DNA from: Streptomyces gardneri
GTDB lineage: Bacteria; Actinomycetota; Actinomycetes; Streptomycetales; Streptomycetaceae
Assembly: GCF_006539185.1 (NCBI RefSeq)
Contig: NZ_BJMN01000038.1
Span: 42,125 to 106,124, forward strand
DNA: 64,000 nt
Direction of reading: 5' to 3'
Part shown: in pieces, positions 25,414 to 33,834 of the stretch
Numbering within the stretch: the stretch's first letter is position 1
Layout of the letters: each line of letters begins with the position of its first letter
Made by a program: the position numbers and the translations under genes
Notes under the pieces: generated by a model
Seen by the model: the letters and a program-made list of their open reading frames with translations, nothing else
Told to the model about the DNA's origin: nothing
Database searches by the model: none

Positions 25414-25429
25414 TGAGTACCGGTACTCA
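25414..25429. promoter_or_regulatory. Perfect palindrome TGAGTACC/GGTACTCA
   Basis: A 16-bp perfect palindrome 36 bp upstream of the lipoprotein ATG, at about the -35 position if translation starts at the transcript 5' end. An almost identical palindrome (central CG exchanged for GC) lies at 30198-30215 upstream of the YD-repeat/PLA2 gene, which suggests one regulator for both. Confidence 0.65.
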
Positions 25430-25464
25430 TGTGGGCGGCCCGCTGCCGCTCGCATGATTCCTGC

Positions 25465-26211
25465 ATGAGAACTCCGAACCGCCTCGCGAAGATCGTCCTG
25501 GCCGCCGCACTCGGCAGCATGGCCCTGACCGCCTGCGGCACGGCGGACGCCACCGGCAAGCCGCCCGCCAAGGTGTCCGCGGCGGCCGTCGGCGCCTCGG
25601 CGAAGCCGAAGCCTGCCGCGACGCCGACTCCGACACGGTCCCTCCCCTCGGACGACCTGGCGGCGCACCCCGACCCGGAGTTGCGCTTCCTGGCCCTGTT
25701 CTCCCGCGTCCTGGACGGTTGTGTGCCCGGTGGGCTGCCCGAGCCGCCCTCCCCGGGTCCGGAGGAGTCGGTCCCGCCGCAGAACCAGCCGGGTCAGCCG
25801 ATGCCGGAGGAGCCCGGGGACCTCTCGGTCCCCGTGGACGCCCCCGAGCCGCCGCCCGCCCCGAAGCCGGCCCCCACCACGTCCGGTCCGGTCGAGGAAG
25901 TCCCGCTGACCGACGTCGAGAAGTGCACCGGTGACGCGCACGCCGAGCGCGTCCGCACGGCATTCGACGGCGCGGCCCCGGCCGACTACCCGGCGCTGCA
26001 GAAGAAGCTGACGAGCCTGGACTACCCGCCGTCCCGCATCCACCGGATGCCGGACCAGGGCGGCTCGCCCCGGGCCCGGATCGACCTCCGCTTCATGGGC
26101 GGCCACCTGGTCCTGGAGATCACCGGCACCCCCGACCAGGTTCTCGCCGAACCGTTCGGGGTCCCCGAGACGGAGGACGTGCGGATCACCGAGGTGAAGC
26201 GGAAGCCGTAG
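25465..26211 (+). CDS. Secreted lipoprotein, Pro-rich
   Basis: A 248-residue predicted lipoprotein: basic N-terminus, hydrophobic h-region, and lipobox LTAC with acylated Cys24. Residues ~40-150 are low complexity and rich in Pro/Ala/Glu; the ~100-residue C-terminal part (EKCTGDAHAERVRTAF onward) looks globular, with LDYPPSRIHRM and HLVLEITG. There is no clear Shine-Dalgarno; CATGAT lies at -12 to -7 of the ATG, so the message may be leaderless. Convergent with the protease gene. Function unknown. Confidence 0.8.
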   Translation: MRTPNRLAKIVLAAALGSMALTACGTADATGKPPAKVSAAAVGASAKPKPAATPTPTRSLPSDDLAAHPDPELRFLALFSRVLDGCVPGGLPEPPSPGPEESVPPQNQPGQPMPEEPGDLSVPVDAPEPPPAPKPAPTTSGPVEEVPLTDVEKCTGDAHAERVRTAFDGAAPADYPALQKKLTSLDYPPSRIHRMPDQGGSPRARIDLRFMGGHLVLEITGTPDQVLAEPFGVPETEDVRITEVKRKP

Positions 26212-26215
26212 CCGA

Positions 26216-26249
26216 TGTCCCGGGCCGTCGCTGGGGACGGACCGGGACA
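26216..26249. terminator. Bidirectional terminator between lipoprotein and protease genes
   Basis: TGTCCCGG (26216-26223) pairs with CCGGGACA (26242-26249), with an inner CCGTC/GACGG stem. Lies between two convergent stop codons. Confidence 0.7.
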
Positions 26250-26266
26250 CCGAGGGCGGGGTGCCG

Positions 26267-28306
26267 TCAGAGCGTCAGCATCCAGCCGCTGATCAGCCCC
26301 GTGTCTCCCTGCGCGACGTCCTGGGCGCGCAGCTTCCAGGTGCCCTTCGCGGGTGAGGCGCTCGCGTCCACCACGTAGGTCTCGCTGATGACGTTGCCGC
26401 TTTCCTTGGGGGCCGCGGCTCGCAGCGGGTACACCCGGCCGTCCGGAGCGACCAGGTCCAGCTTCACGTCCCCGCGCCAGTCGTGCCAGATGTCGACGTA
26501 GACGCGGACCGCCGTCGGGGCGTTGCCGGAGAGCGCGCTGCCGACGACGACCGACGACTCGACGGTGGCGTTGTCGGGGATCGCCGTCTCGGTCCAGTTG
26601 TCGAACCAGGGGAAGCGCAGGTCCCAGCCGCTGATCCAGCCGCTCGAACCGGCCGAGGTGGCACGGAGCTTCCAGGTGCCCTTCGCCTGCTCGGCGCTCG
26701 CATCCACCTCGAACAGCTGGTGGATCTCTGTGAGCGTGTCGGGCTGGTAGACCCGCCGCAGCGGGTACGCGGAGCCGTCCGGGGCGACGAGATCGAGCGC
26801 CAGGTCACCCGTTCCCGCGCGGTGGACGTCGGCGTACACCTGGAGTCTGGACGGTGCGGGCCGGTCCTGGTTGACCTCGATCGCCGACTCGGCGGTCCCG
26901 GTGCCGGGAATGGCGACCTCCGTCCAGTCGTACCACTCGACCAGCTCCGGGTCGGGGTCGGTGCCTCCCCCGCCGCCGGTGCCGAGGGCCGCCGCGTCGA
27001 GCTGGATCCGAGGTGTGACGGCGCCCGTGTAGGTGACATCTCCGCCCGAGTTCTTCAGCATCGCCTCCAGCTCGGTGACGGGCTTCTCGGGGAAGGACTG
27101 GCGGAGGACGGCGAGGGCGCCGGTGACGTGGGGTGCGGCCATGGACGTGCCGCTCTTCGACGCGAATCCGCCGCCGGGAACCGAGGAGACGATGGCGGTA
27201 CCGGGTGCGAGCAGGTCGAGCAGCGCGCCGCGGTTGGTGAACGTGGACAGCTGGTCGTCGTCGGTGGTGGAGCCCACCGTGACGGCGGAGGATATGCAGC
27301 CGGGGGCGCTGACCGCGTCGGTGTAGCCGTTGTTGCCGGCCGCGACGACCGTGGCGACGTTCGCGGCGAGCAGGTCCTCGATGGCCTTGCGGCGGGGGTC
27401 GTCGGGGCATGCGGCCGCCCAGCGCCCGCCGCCCAGGCTCAGGTTGGCGGCGATGACGTCGGTTCCCGCCTTCCTCAGCGCGAGGACCTTCTCCAGTGCC
27501 TTGGCCGTCGAGCTGGTGTAGGCGAGCAGGCACGGGGTGTTGCCGGGGCCGCAGAGGGCCGCGGAGTTGACCTTGGAGAACACCTGGATGGCGATGATGT
27601 CGGCGCCCGGGGCGACACCGCGCGCCGGTGCACCGCTGACGCCCGTTCCGTCACCGGCGGCGATCCCGGCGACGTGAGTTCCGTGCGAGCAGGCGGCGCC
27701 GAGCGCGGCGCACGGTCCGGCCGAGGTGTCGGCGCTGCCGGGGCCCTCCTGCTGGATCTCGCCGTTGGGGCACAGGCTGGTGGTGGAGGTGCTCGGCTCG
27801 TTGACGGAGAAGCACGCCTCGGTCGTGACGCGGCCCGAGAGGAACGGATGGTCGACGTCGACGCCGGTATCGAGGATGGCGACCGCACTCCCGACGCCGG
27901 TCCTGCCCGCCGAGGCGGTCTTGTCGCTGCCTATCGTGACGGTGGACTCGTCGAGAGAGGGCGGGACGGCGACGTCTTCGGTGACGCTGACGACGCCGGG
28001 CGTGGCGCTCAACTCCTGGAGACCTGCGCTGTCGACGCGCAGGGTCACCATCGGCAGGGTGTCGAAGGTGACGAGGGTTTCGCCGGCCTCGGCGGCGGAG
28101 GCGAGGTCCACGCGCCGGTCGGTGACGACGTTGACGCGCACGGTGCCGTCGGACTGGGCCTGGTCGAGCAGAGCAGGCGGGACGGGATCCGACTCCGTGG
28201 CGGAAGTTGCGGCGCTCACCGGGGCGGCGCCGGCGGGCGTGGGCAGCGCGGTGATCAGCATCGCTGCCGTGGCGGCCGCCAGCACGCCCCAGACGGGTCT
28301 CTTCAC
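26267..28306 (-). CDS. Secreted S8 (subtilisin-like) serine protease with two P-domains
   Basis: A 679-residue secreted protease. Signal peptide at residues 1-~29 (ends PTPAGAAP), an I9-type propeptide to about 115, then the S8 domain with Asp146 (ILDTGVDVDH), His208 (SHGTHVAG), oxyanion Asn in AAGNNG and Ser388 (SGTSMAAPH). After a Gly-rich linker, two tandem ~110-residue proprotein-convertase P-domains each end in GTWKLRA...ISGW. GTG 28306 has GGAG 6 nt upstream; the longer frame to 28390 runs through a pyrimidine tract and hairpin and is rejected. It may process neighbouring secreted proteins (inference). Confidence 0.92.
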   Translation of the reverse strand: MKRPVWGVLAAATAAMLITALPTPAGAAPVSAATSATESDPVPPALLDQAQSDGTVRVNVVTDRRVDLASAAEAGETLVTFDTLPMVTLRVDSAGLQELSATPGVVSVTEDVAVPPSLDESTVTIGSDKTASAGRTGVGSAVAILDTGVDVDHPFLSGRVTTEACFSVNEPSTSTTSLCPNGEIQQEGPGSADTSAGPCAALGAACSHGTHVAGIAAGDGTGVSGAPARGVAPGADIIAIQVFSKVNSAALCGPGNTPCLLAYTSSTAKALEKVLALRKAGTDVIAANLSLGGGRWAAACPDDPRRKAIEDLLAANVATVVAAGNNGYTDAVSAPGCISSAVTVGSTTDDDQLSTFTNRGALLDLLAPGTAIVSSVPGGGFASKSGTSMAAPHVTGALAVLRQSFPEKPVTELEAMLKNSGGDVTYTGAVTPRIQLDAAALGTGGGGGTDPDPELVEWYDWTEVAIPGTGTAESAIEVNQDRPAPSRLQVYADVHRAGTGDLALDLVAPDGSAYPLRRVYQPDTLTEIHQLFEVDASAEQAKGTWKLRATSAGSSGWISGWDLRFPWFDNWTETAIPDNATVESSVVVGSALSGNAPTAVRVYVDIWHDWRGDVKLDLVAPDGRVYPLRAAAPKESGNVISETYVVDASASPAKGTWKLRAQDVAQGDTGLISGWMLTL

Positions 28307-28316
28307 GTATGACTCC

Positions 28317-28362
28317 AGGAAGAAGAAAGAGAAGAAGAAGGAGAACAAGGAGAAAGAGGGGG
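28317..28362. other. Homopurine/homopyrimidine tract in protease leader
   Basis: 45 of 46 bases are purines on the plus strand (one C at 28346), so the protease mRNA leader is almost all pyrimidine. It abuts a perfect hairpin at 28361-28388 and lies within 12-60 bp of the protease GTG. Such low-GC, strand-asymmetric DNA is rare in this genome. Confidence 0.75.
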
Positions 28363-28388
28363 CGGTCGGCGGAATCCCGCCGACCGCC
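28361..28388 (-). terminator. Hairpin with pyrimidine tail after the PLA2 gene
   Basis: Perfect 12-bp stem (28361-28372 with 28377-28388), 4-nt loop, followed on the minus strand by CCCCTCTTTCTCCTTG. Placed 35 bp past the PLA2 stop, it looks like an intrinsic terminator. It also sits upstream of the protease start, so it could act as an attenuator for read-through. Confidence 0.7.
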
Positions 28389-28423
28389 ACCGGGTGCTCA
28401 CACGGTCCGGAGGAGGGGCCGGA

Positions 28424-30073
28424 TCAGGTGGCGTTGGCGCCGCTCTTGACGCGGCCGACCACCATCACGGCACCGAGGTACACGTTCGCCGCGAGGCGGC
28501 AGGCGCCCTTCCAGAAGTAGCCACGGCACACGCCGTTGTACGTCTGGTTCCAGAACGTGGCGTCGACCTGAAGGCCCTTGTTCTTGTCCAGGTAGTAGCG
28601 GTAACCCTTGTAGGCGTTGCCGACCGTTCCGTAGCCGTAGTCGTGCGAGTCGCACGCCGGCCGGAAGTCGTAGCCGCCCGGCTTGTCCGGAGAGGTGGTG
28701 CAGTGGTCGTGGTCGATGCCACGCACCTTCCATCCGGCCTTCGTGGTCTTCCAGGACGGGTTCTTCCACCCGTAGTGCGCGACCTTCGTGGAGCAGCCGG
28801 AGCCGGAGTAGTACATCCACGAGCCCGACGTGTTGCAGTTGGCGGGGTAGGCGAACGGGTCCTCGATCTCGGAGCCGAGGAAGTCCTCCGCCGCCGGGGC
28901 CTGGCCCTCGGGTTCGTTCTGGCTCGGCGCACCGGGGGCCTCGCCGCCCGGCTCGGGCAGCGTGCCGGTGGTCTCGGTCGCCTGCGGAGCGGCCGTCTCA
29001 CCGGCGTAGGTCAGCTCCCAGCGGGCGCCCTCGTCGGTGGTGGCCACCGACAGGCGCTCGTTGGCGTCGTAGGCGTAGGTGTTCAGCTCGACGTCGGCGG
29101 CCGGGTTGGTCACGCGACGGAGCAGACCGGTGTGGTCGTAGGCGTAGCGGGCCTGGGTCTGCACGGTGGCCCCGGAGGAGGTGGTGATCTCCTTGACCTG
29201 ACCGGCCACGTCGCCCAGCGTGCTGCCGGCGGCGGTGGTGGCGGACGCGTAGGTGACCCGCACCGACTGTGCCTCGTAGTCGCCCCGCGCGGGCTCGTCG
29301 ACCTGTCGCACGCGGCCCTGGGCGTCGTACTCGGCCGTGGACTTCCCGAACGCCTCGGTGCCGACGCTGGTGACCCGCCAGGTGCTGCCGGAGCCGTTCA
29401 CCTGCTTCCAGACCAGCGTCGGCTTCAGGTCGGCGGCGGGGATCGGCTCGCCGAGCGCGTTCACCGGCACGTCGTCGCCCTCGGGCGCCGTCGCCAGGTC
29501 GATGTTGGCGGTCTCGGTGATGGTGGTGCGCAGTTCGCCGGCCGCATCGTCCCAGATGCTGCTCTCCACCAGCGTGGAGCCGTCCGGGGCGGTGTACGTG
29601 CTGAGGCTGCCGCCGTCGGGGCGGTCCATGGACCACGTCAGGCCGTAGCGCACGGACTCGTCGACCCCGAGGTCGGTCGTCGTGATGGCGCCGGATCCGT
29701 GGGTCAGCTCGCGGTTGAGCTGGCCGCCGAGGAACTCGGCCGTCCAGCTCGGCCCGAACACTCCGAGGTCAGGGCGGTTCGCAGGCGCGTCCAGGGCCTG
29801 CGCCGCACCGGCGCCTTCGCCCGTGACGAGGTGGCTGCGGGTCATCAGGCCGCTCGGCACGTCGTTCTCGATGATCCGGTACTGGTCGGGTGCCGACTCG
29901 TACGTGCCCGGGCCGATGGGGCCGATCTCGCCGGCGGCGGCAGGCTGCTCCGGCACTTCCGTGGCCGGGGCCGAGACCTGGATCGCTGCCGAGGACTGCT
30001 GCGGGAGCAGCAGGGCGACGGACACGGCGGCAATGACGGGTAACGCGATTCTTCGCAAGGTGTTCCCATTCAT
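28424..30073 (-). CDS. Secreted YD-repeat protein with C-terminal bacterial phospholipase A2 domain; contains a TTA codon
   Basis: A 549-residue secreted protein. Signal peptide at 1-~29. The middle (about 250-370) carries degenerate YD/RHS-type repeats such as YDAQGRVRQVDEP, YAYDHTGLLRRVTNP and YAYDANERLSVATT. After a Pro/Glu-rich linker, residues ~440-549 form a prokaryotic PLA2 domain with the family motif DFRPACDSHDYGYG (catalytic His477/Asp478) and several Cys for disulfides. The domain hydrolyses sn-2 phospholipid esters in known relatives. Codon 11 (30041-30043), inside the signal peptide, is TTA, so translation should depend on bldA. ATG 30073 is chosen for the signal peptide; its ribosome site is weak. 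Confidence 0.83.
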   Translation of the reverse strand: MNGNTLRRIALPVIAAVSVALLLPQQSSAAIQVSAPATEVPEQPAAAGEIGPIGPGTYESAPDQYRIIENDVPSGLMTRSHLVTGEGAGAAQALDAPANRPDLGVFGPSWTAEFLGGQLNRELTHGSGAITTTDLGVDESVRYGLTWSMDRPDGGSLSTYTAPDGSTLVESSIWDDAAGELRTTITETANIDLATAPEGDDVPVNALGEPIPAADLKPTLVWKQVNGSGSTWRVTSVGTEAFGKSTAEYDAQGRVRQVDEPARGDYEAQSVRVTYASATTAAGSTLGDVAGQVKEITTSSGATVQTQARYAYDHTGLLRRVTNPAADVELNTYAYDANERLSVATTDEGARWELTYAGETAAPQATETTGTLPEPGGEAPGAPSQNEPEGQAPAAEDFLGSEIEDPFAYPANCNTSGSWMYYSGSGCSTKVAHYGWKNPSWKTTKAGWKVRGIDHDHCTTSPDKPGGYDFRPACDSHDYGYGTVGNAYKGYRYYLDKNKGLQVDATFWNQTYNGVCRGYFWKGACRLAANVYLGAVMVVGRVKSGANAT

Positions 30074-30197
30074 CAATGTCGACCCGTGGTGATCGACGGT
30101 CCCGGACCCTAGGTGCGCCTTCACAACCACGCAAGGAATCCACGACCGGAATCAACTACTCCCCTTCTGGTGGGCGAGCCGCATGCCTCAGACCCGA

Positions 30198-30215
30198 ATG
30201 AGTACGCGTACTCAT
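30198..30215. promoter_or_regulatory. Perfect palindrome ATGAGTACG/CGTACTCAT
   Basis: An 18-bp perfect palindrome about 125 bp upstream of the PLA2-gene ATG. Its 16-bp core differs from the palindrome at 25414-25429 only in the two central bases. No other nearby gene start could use it on the plus strand for more than 1 kb. Confidence 0.65.
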
Positions 30216-30456
30216 GCGTGCCACCCGGGCTGCCGACATGATGCGCGCCCGAATTCCGCGCTCGCCGGCAGAGGTGCTCGTGGCCCGCTCCGGAGCGGGC
30301 GTTCGGCGACGTCACGGGGTGTGCGGGGGCCAACTGCCCTACCTGTGCGGCGTGTTCGCCGAAGTCGGGTGCGGTCCGGGCTCTCCGGTGGGGTACGCGG
30401 GGGTGGCGGGGGGCGGATACTCAGACGGGGGCGTCGCCGTTTCGGCCAATCATTGG

Positions 30457-30479
30457 CGCGTACCGGCGACCGGTATGCG
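30457..30479 (-). terminator. Hairpin downstream of the phosphotransferase gene
   Basis: CGCGTACCGG (30457-30466) pairs with CCGGTATGCG (30470-30479), one G:T pair, loop CGA. It lies 33 bp past the minus-strand stop at 30512; no T-tract follows. Confidence 0.5.
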
Positions 30480-30511
30480 AGACGGCGGTCGTTCCGCGGC
30501 GACGCGAGGGC

Positions 30512-31141
30512 TCAGCCCGCCAGGGCTCGTACCAACTCCTCTGCGCCGGCCAGTGCGGCGATCTCCCCCGCCGTCAGGTTCGGGTCCGCCGCGCGGCGGG
30601 CGCGGGCTGCCGGGAGGTGGGGGAGGAGCGGGGTGCGGACCGCCGTGAGGAGGGCGGCGAGGCCCGCGTGCGCTCCTGGGGCGTACGGGGCGGGGGAGAC
30701 CGCCACCTCCGCGAGGATCAGCGCCGACATGGCGCAGTCCAGGCCCGGCGGGGCCTCCTCCGCCGTCTGCCAGTCGATGACGACCGGGCCACGGGCCGCC
30801 GTCAGGACCACGTTCCCCGGGTGCAGGTCCAGGTGTGCGAGACGGGTGTCCGGCAGGGCGTGCAGGCGGGCGAGGAGTTCCGCGAGGAGTTCGCCCGCCG
30901 GTTCCGGCTCGTACGAACCGTCCAGGAGCGCGTCCAGGAGCGACGGCCCGGTCAGCCGCTCCATCACCAGGTCGGGCCCCTCGGCGTCCAGTACCGCCGG
31001 AACCGGATAGCCGTGCCCGGCCAGCCGTGTCATCACCCGCGCCTCCCGGGTCGCGTCGTCCCCGTCCCGGTACCGCCGCAGGACCCGCTCCCCGTCCAGC
31101 GCGTAGACGTCCGCGGTCCTGCCCTGCCCGATGATCTTCAA
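30512..31141 (-). CDS. Small aminoglycoside-phosphotransferase-like kinase
   Basis: A 209-residue protein kinase-like phosphotransferase. It has the N-terminal IGQGRTADVYAL glycine loop, the catalytic HLDLHPGNVVL (Asp and Asn) and the metal-binding VIDWQTAE in place of DFG, as in APH/choline kinase relatives. It is shorter than typical APH proteins (about 260-300). ATG 31141 opens directly into the glycine loop. It stands alone, divergent from the surface-glycan cluster. A resistance role is not implied; small-molecule or sugar phosphorylation is as likely. Confidence 0.83.
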   Translation of the reverse strand: MKIIGQGRTADVYALDGERVLRRYRDGDDATREARVMTRLAGHGYPVPAVLDAEGPDLVMERLTGPSLLDALLDGSYEPEPAGELLAELLARLHALPDTRLAHLDLHPGNVVLTAARGPVVIDWQTAEEAPPGLDCAMSALILAEVAVSPAPYAPGAHAGLAALLTAVRTPLLPHLPAARARRAADPNLTAGEIAALAGAEELVRALAG

Positions 31142-31300
31142 CTTCCCTGCCCCATCCGTCTCTTGTCCCGCTCCGCCCCCGCGTGACCGCCGCTTCGCAG
31201 CGTGGCCACGGAATGGACGAGTATGCCTGCCGGGGAGGGGTTCGGACCGGTACCGTCCTGTCCAGGCAGTACTCAGGGGGTAGACCGGGGGGTCGGCGGG

Positions 31301-32392
31301 ATGAGTGCTTTTCGTGTGCGGATCGTGAGGCCCGGGGAGCTGAGCGAGCGCGAGATCGAGGCATGGCGGCAGCTGCGGGCCAAGTCCGGAGCGCCCGCGA
31401 ACCCCTTCATGGAACCGGAGTTCACCCAGACGGTCGCCGCCGTGCGACCCCGCTCACGGGTCGCCGTGTGGTGGGAGGGGGACGAGCCGGTCGGCTTCTT
31501 CCCGTACGAGAAGGGGCCGTTGGGGCAGGGGCGGCCCATCGGCTTCGGCGTCTCCGACAGCCACGGCGCCGTCCTGCGGCCCGGACTGCGCCCGGCCTCG
31601 CGCGCGGTCCTGCGCGCCTGCGGCATCGCGATGTGGGAGTTCGACAACCTGGAGGACGGCCAGCCCGTCTTCGAGGGCGCCGCCGCCGAGTCCTTCGCCT
31701 CGCCCGTGATCGACGTCGGCGAGGGGTACGCGGCCTACGAGGCGCTGCTGCGCGTCCAGTCGCCCAAGTTCCTCCGGACCACCCTCGCCAAGGAACGCAA
31801 GCTCGGCCGCCAGGCCGACGGCGAGGTGCGCTTCGTCTTCGACGAACGCGACCCGGCCGCCCTGCGCACCCTCATGGAGTGGAAGTCCGCCCAGTACCGC
31901 AGGACCGGGCGCGGCGACCGCTTCGCCAAGGAGTGGATCAACACCCTCGTCCGCCGCCTCCACGAGCAGCGCACGCCCGGCTGCTCCGGCGTCCTGTCCG
32001 TGCTGTACGTGGGGGACCGGCCCATCGCCGCCCACTTCGGGCTGCGGTCCTCGACCGTGCTCTCCTGCTGGTTCCCCTCCTACGACCCCGAGTTCGCGAA
32101 GTACTCGCCCGGCCTCGTCCTCCATCTGCGGATGGCCGAGGCAGCGGCCGCCGCCGGGATCGGGATGCTCGACCTGGGGCGCGGCGACGCCGAGTACAAG
32201 GACGCGCTGAAGACGGGGGAGCTGACAGTGAGCGAGGGCGCCGTCTTCGTCCCGGGCGCGCGGGCCGCCCTGCACTGGCTGGGGCGCGAGCCCGCCCGCC
32301 GTGCGCACAGCTTCGTCCGCAGCCGTCCCGCCCTCGCGGCCCGGGCGCGGACCGCGCTCAACGAGGTCGCCCGGCTGCGGGGGAACCGCTAG
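31301..32392 (+). CDS. GNAT/FemAB-like acyltransferase (CelD-BcsL type)
   Basis: A 363-residue protein of the GNAT domain family associated with cellulose/exopolysaccharide synthesis. The N-terminal half has NPFMEPEFTQTVAAV; the C-terminal half has GDRPIAAHFGLRSSTVLSCW and LDLGRGDAEYKDAL, hallmarks of this group. ATG 31301 follows a G-rich stretch. First gene of a plus-strand glycan cluster. Expected to acylate or aminoacylate a cell-wall or exopolysaccharide precursor; substrate unknown. Confidence 0.8.
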   Translation: MSAFRVRIVRPGELSEREIEAWRQLRAKSGAPANPFMEPEFTQTVAAVRPRSRVAVWWEGDEPVGFFPYEKGPLGQGRPIGFGVSDSHGAVLRPGLRPASRAVLRACGIAMWEFDNLEDGQPVFEGAAAESFASPVIDVGEGYAAYEALLRVQSPKFLRTTLAKERKLGRQADGEVRFVFDERDPAALRTLMEWKSAQYRRTGRGDRFAKEWINTLVRRLHEQRTPGCSGVLSVLYVGDRPIAAHFGLRSSTVLSCWFPSYDPEFAKYSPGLVLHLRMAEAAAAAGIGMLDLGRGDAEYKDALKTGELTVSEGAVFVPGARAALHWLGREPARRAHSFVRSRPALAARARTALNEVARLRGNR

Positions 32393-32481
32393 CCCCGGCC
32401 TGCCGGTCACCCCCACCCCCACCCACCGCCTTCCCCGTCGCCGAGCCCTTCCCGCCGCCGTACCTCCCTGGGGGATCCCCG

Positions 32482-33834
32482 TTGAGCAGCCCACCACCCC
32501 ACGCTCTCTCCCGCTCCACCTCCCTCTCCGTCGCCGAGCTCGATCTCGCCGCGCCCGACGGGCCCGTCCTGGCGCTCCGGCCCGCGCCCGGCGGGCCTGC
32601 GCTCGTACCCGGTGACGTCTACGCGCTCGTACGGGTCGACGGGCGCCCCGCCGCCACCGTCCTCGGCGCGGTCGCGGAAGGCGACGACCCCGCCGAGGTG
32701 CTCGCCGCCCTCGCCCGCGAGCGGCTCGCGTCGGCCGGGCCCCGCACCGAGGCCGAACGCCTCGCCGCCGCCCGGCCGTTGACCCGGCCCGACCTCCTCG
32801 CCCGGGCCCGCAAGGGGCTCACCCCGCCCCGTACCTCCGTCGTCGTCGCCACCCGCGAGCGCCCCGAGCAGCTCGCCCGCGCCCTCGACTCGCTGCTCGC
32901 CCAGGACCACCCCGACCACGAGCTGATCGTCGTCGACAACGCGCCCCGTACCACCGACACCCACGACCTCGTCACGGGGAAGTACGCCGACCGCGTCCGG
33001 TACGTCCGTGAGGACACCCCCGGACTCGCCGTCGCCCACAACACCGGCGCCGCGGCCGCCGACGGCGAGGTCCTCGCCTTCACCGACGACGACGTGATCG
33101 CCGACCCGCACTGGCTGAGCGCCCTCACCGAGCCCTTCGCCGCCGACCCCGGCCTCGGCTGCGTCACCGGCCTGATCCTGCCCGCCCGGCTGAGCACCCC
33201 CGCCCAGGTCCTCCTCGAATCGCACGGCGGCTTCGCCAAGGGCTTCGCTCCCCGCCTGTACGACCCGGCCGAACCACCCGCCGACGAGCCGCTCTTCCCG
33301 TTCACGGCGGGCAGCTTCGGCTCGGGCGCCAACATGGCCTTCCGGGCGGGCGCACTGAAGAAGGCCGGCGGCTTCGACCCCGCGACCGGCACCGGGACCC
33401 CGGCCAAGGGCGGCGACGACCTGTACGCCTTCGTCGCCGTCCTCTCCGCCGGATTCCGGCTCCGCTACACGCCCGAGGCGCTCGTCTGGCACCACCACCG
33501 CGAGACCTGGCAGGACCTGCGGAACCAGGCGTACGGCTACGGCGCCGGCCTCACCGCGTACCTCACCGCGACCCTGGTCCGCCGCCCCCGCACACTCCCC
33601 GCGCTGCTGTCCCGGCTGCCGCGCGGCCTCGCGTACGCGCGGACGATGACCGCCCAGCGGGGGGAGGCCGCCGAAGGCGGAGTCCCCGGCGAGCACGGCA
33701 CCCAGCACCACCCCTGGCCCCGCAGCCTGTCCCGACTGGAGCGCCGCGGCATGCTCTACGGCCCGATCGGCTACGCGAAGGCCCGGGCGAAGGCCCGTGT
33801 GCAGGCCGGTTCACGGAAGGCGGCGGCCCGATGA
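32482..33834 (+). CDS. Family 2 glycosyltransferase
   Basis: A 450-residue GT-A fold glycosyltransferase. A ~115-residue N-terminal extension precedes the catalytic domain, which shows TSVVVATRERPEQLARALDS (nucleotide binding), the Asp motif FTDDDVIADPHWL and a C-terminal acceptor region with GGDDLY. A TTG start at 32482 with GGGGGAT upstream fits the first conserved residues; the frame is open further upstream with unlikely composition. It overlaps the deacetylase gene by ATGA. It adds a sugar to a surface polysaccharide; donor unknown. Confidence 0.87.
   Translation: MSSPPPHALSRSTSLSVAELDLAAPDGPVLALRPAPGGPALVPGDVYALVRVDGRPAATVLGAVAEGDDPAEVLAALARERLASAGPRTEAERLAAARPLTRPDLLARARKGLTPPRTSVVVATRERPEQLARALDSLLAQDHPDHELIVVDNAPRTTDTHDLVTGKYADRVRYVREDTPGLAVAHNTGAAAADGEVLAFTDDDVIADPHWLSALTEPFAADPGLGCVTGLILPARLSTPAQVLLESHGGFAKGFAPRLYDPAEPPADEPLFPFTAGSFGSGANMAFRAGALKKAGGFDPATGTGTPAKGGDDLYAFVAVLSAGFRLRYTPEALVWHHHRETWQDLRNQAYGYGAGLTAYLTATLVRRPRTLPALLSRLPRGLAYARTMTAQRGEAAEGGVPGEHGTQHHPWPRSLSRLERRGMLYGPIGYAKARAKARVQAGSRKAAAR

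Larger units (their letters stand above)
30074..30511. other. Intergenic region rich in palindromes
   Basis: 438 bp without a credible gene. It contains the 18-bp palindrome at 30198-30215, a second perfect 18-bp palindrome with half-site GCCCGCTCC at 30283-30300, the short dyad GCCAATCATTGGC at 30445-30457 and a hairpin at 30457-30479. Confidence 0.7.

Noticed and set aside
28307..28390. N-terminal extension of the protease rich in Phe/Ser
   Set aside because: It translates the pyrimidine tract and hairpin; the GTG at 28306 has a ribosome site and begins a normal signal peptide.
30283..30300. Perfect 18-bp GC-rich palindrome considered as a shared operator
   Set aside because: It has no second copy in the window, lies far from any start codon and may be incidental in GC-rich spacer DNA.
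30512..31141. Antibiotic-resistance call for the APH-like kinase
   Set aside because: Motifs support a phosphotransferase fold only; the protein is short and has no resistance-gene context.
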